Shown: in pieces, positions 63,767 to 64,000 of the stretch
Layout: each line of letters opens with the position of its first letter
Numbering within the stretch: position 1 is the stretch's first letter
Assembly: GCA_009667805.1 (NCBI GenBank)
Contig: CM019071.1
Coordinates: 44,961,593-45,025,592, forward strand
Source: Leptobrachium leishanense
Taxonomy: Eukaryota > Chordata > Amphibia > Anura > Megophryidae
Direction: 5' to 3'
DNA: 64,000 nt
Notes under the pieces: generated by a model
Told to the model about the DNA's origin: nothing
What the model saw: only the letters and a program-made list of their open reading frames with translations
Database searches by the model: none
Position numbers and translations under genes: made by a program

Positions 63767-64000
63767 CTGAAATAGTTAAAAACACATGTTTATTAGTTTT
63801 ATTATGTATCAGCCACCCCACCCCTTCCAGGGGCCACAGTGCATAATGTTATATGTTGAGTGTCACGTGTTCTGTAACCATTAAAACCTCCCAGAGCCAG
63901 AATGTACCAATAACGGCAACATTAAAATGTATCAGAAGCTCCTGATCTGTTTCACAATAGGACTTTTAACCCTTTCCTACTAGGTAAAGTGCATGTATTG

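Overview
The window is eukaryotic and looks like an anuran amphibian genome. The genes are short vertebrate-type exons with GT-AG introns, embedded in a dense mix of DNA transposons (hAT, TTAA-flanked, Harbinger-like, Tc1), CR1 and Penelope-like retroelements, and long minisatellites. No species is claimed; the assignment rests on the repeat style and the P450 family only.

The genes are three head-to-tail cytochrome P450 family 2 (CYP2) paralogues, all on the minus strand. Gene A (1,574-19,592) has exons 1-7, and exons 8-9 lie beyond the left edge. Gene B (29,246-46,875) is complete: nine exons, 1,494 coding bases, 497 residues, every splice junction in phase. Gene C (60,001-63,766) shows only exons 8-9 and continues past the right edge. 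Corresponding exons have identical lengths (180, 163, 150, 161, 177, 142, 188, 142, 191). Promoters, several introns and 3' flanks are also recognisably paralogous, so the repeating unit is a whole-gene tandem duplication. The products should be ER-anchored haem monooxygenases. The CYP2 subfamily cannot be fixed by eye.

Almost all remaining DNA is mobile or repetitive, and much of it can be dated relatively by nested target-site duplications (TSDs). A 7.7 kb hAT element fills intron 4 of gene A; it contains a LINE fragment, a second hAT element and a TTAA-flanked element. A 5.1 kb composite element sits 10 nt after the stop codon of gene B. An 8.9 kb hAT element lies downstream of gene C and holds a Tc1 element, which itself holds a 5.4 kb Penelope-like element. 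The 11.3 kb intron 1 of gene B holds several minisatellites, two Harbinger-like MITEs and a palindrome with arms of about 600 bp.

I see no new multi-gene system. The most notable observations are: a transposon whose TSD is exactly the first 8 nt of an intron, including the splice donor; a composite insertion that displaced the 3' UTR of an intact P450; hammerhead-like motifs in the Penelope-like repeats; the long palindrome with a retro-type TSD; and TTAA elements built as strings of perfect hairpins.
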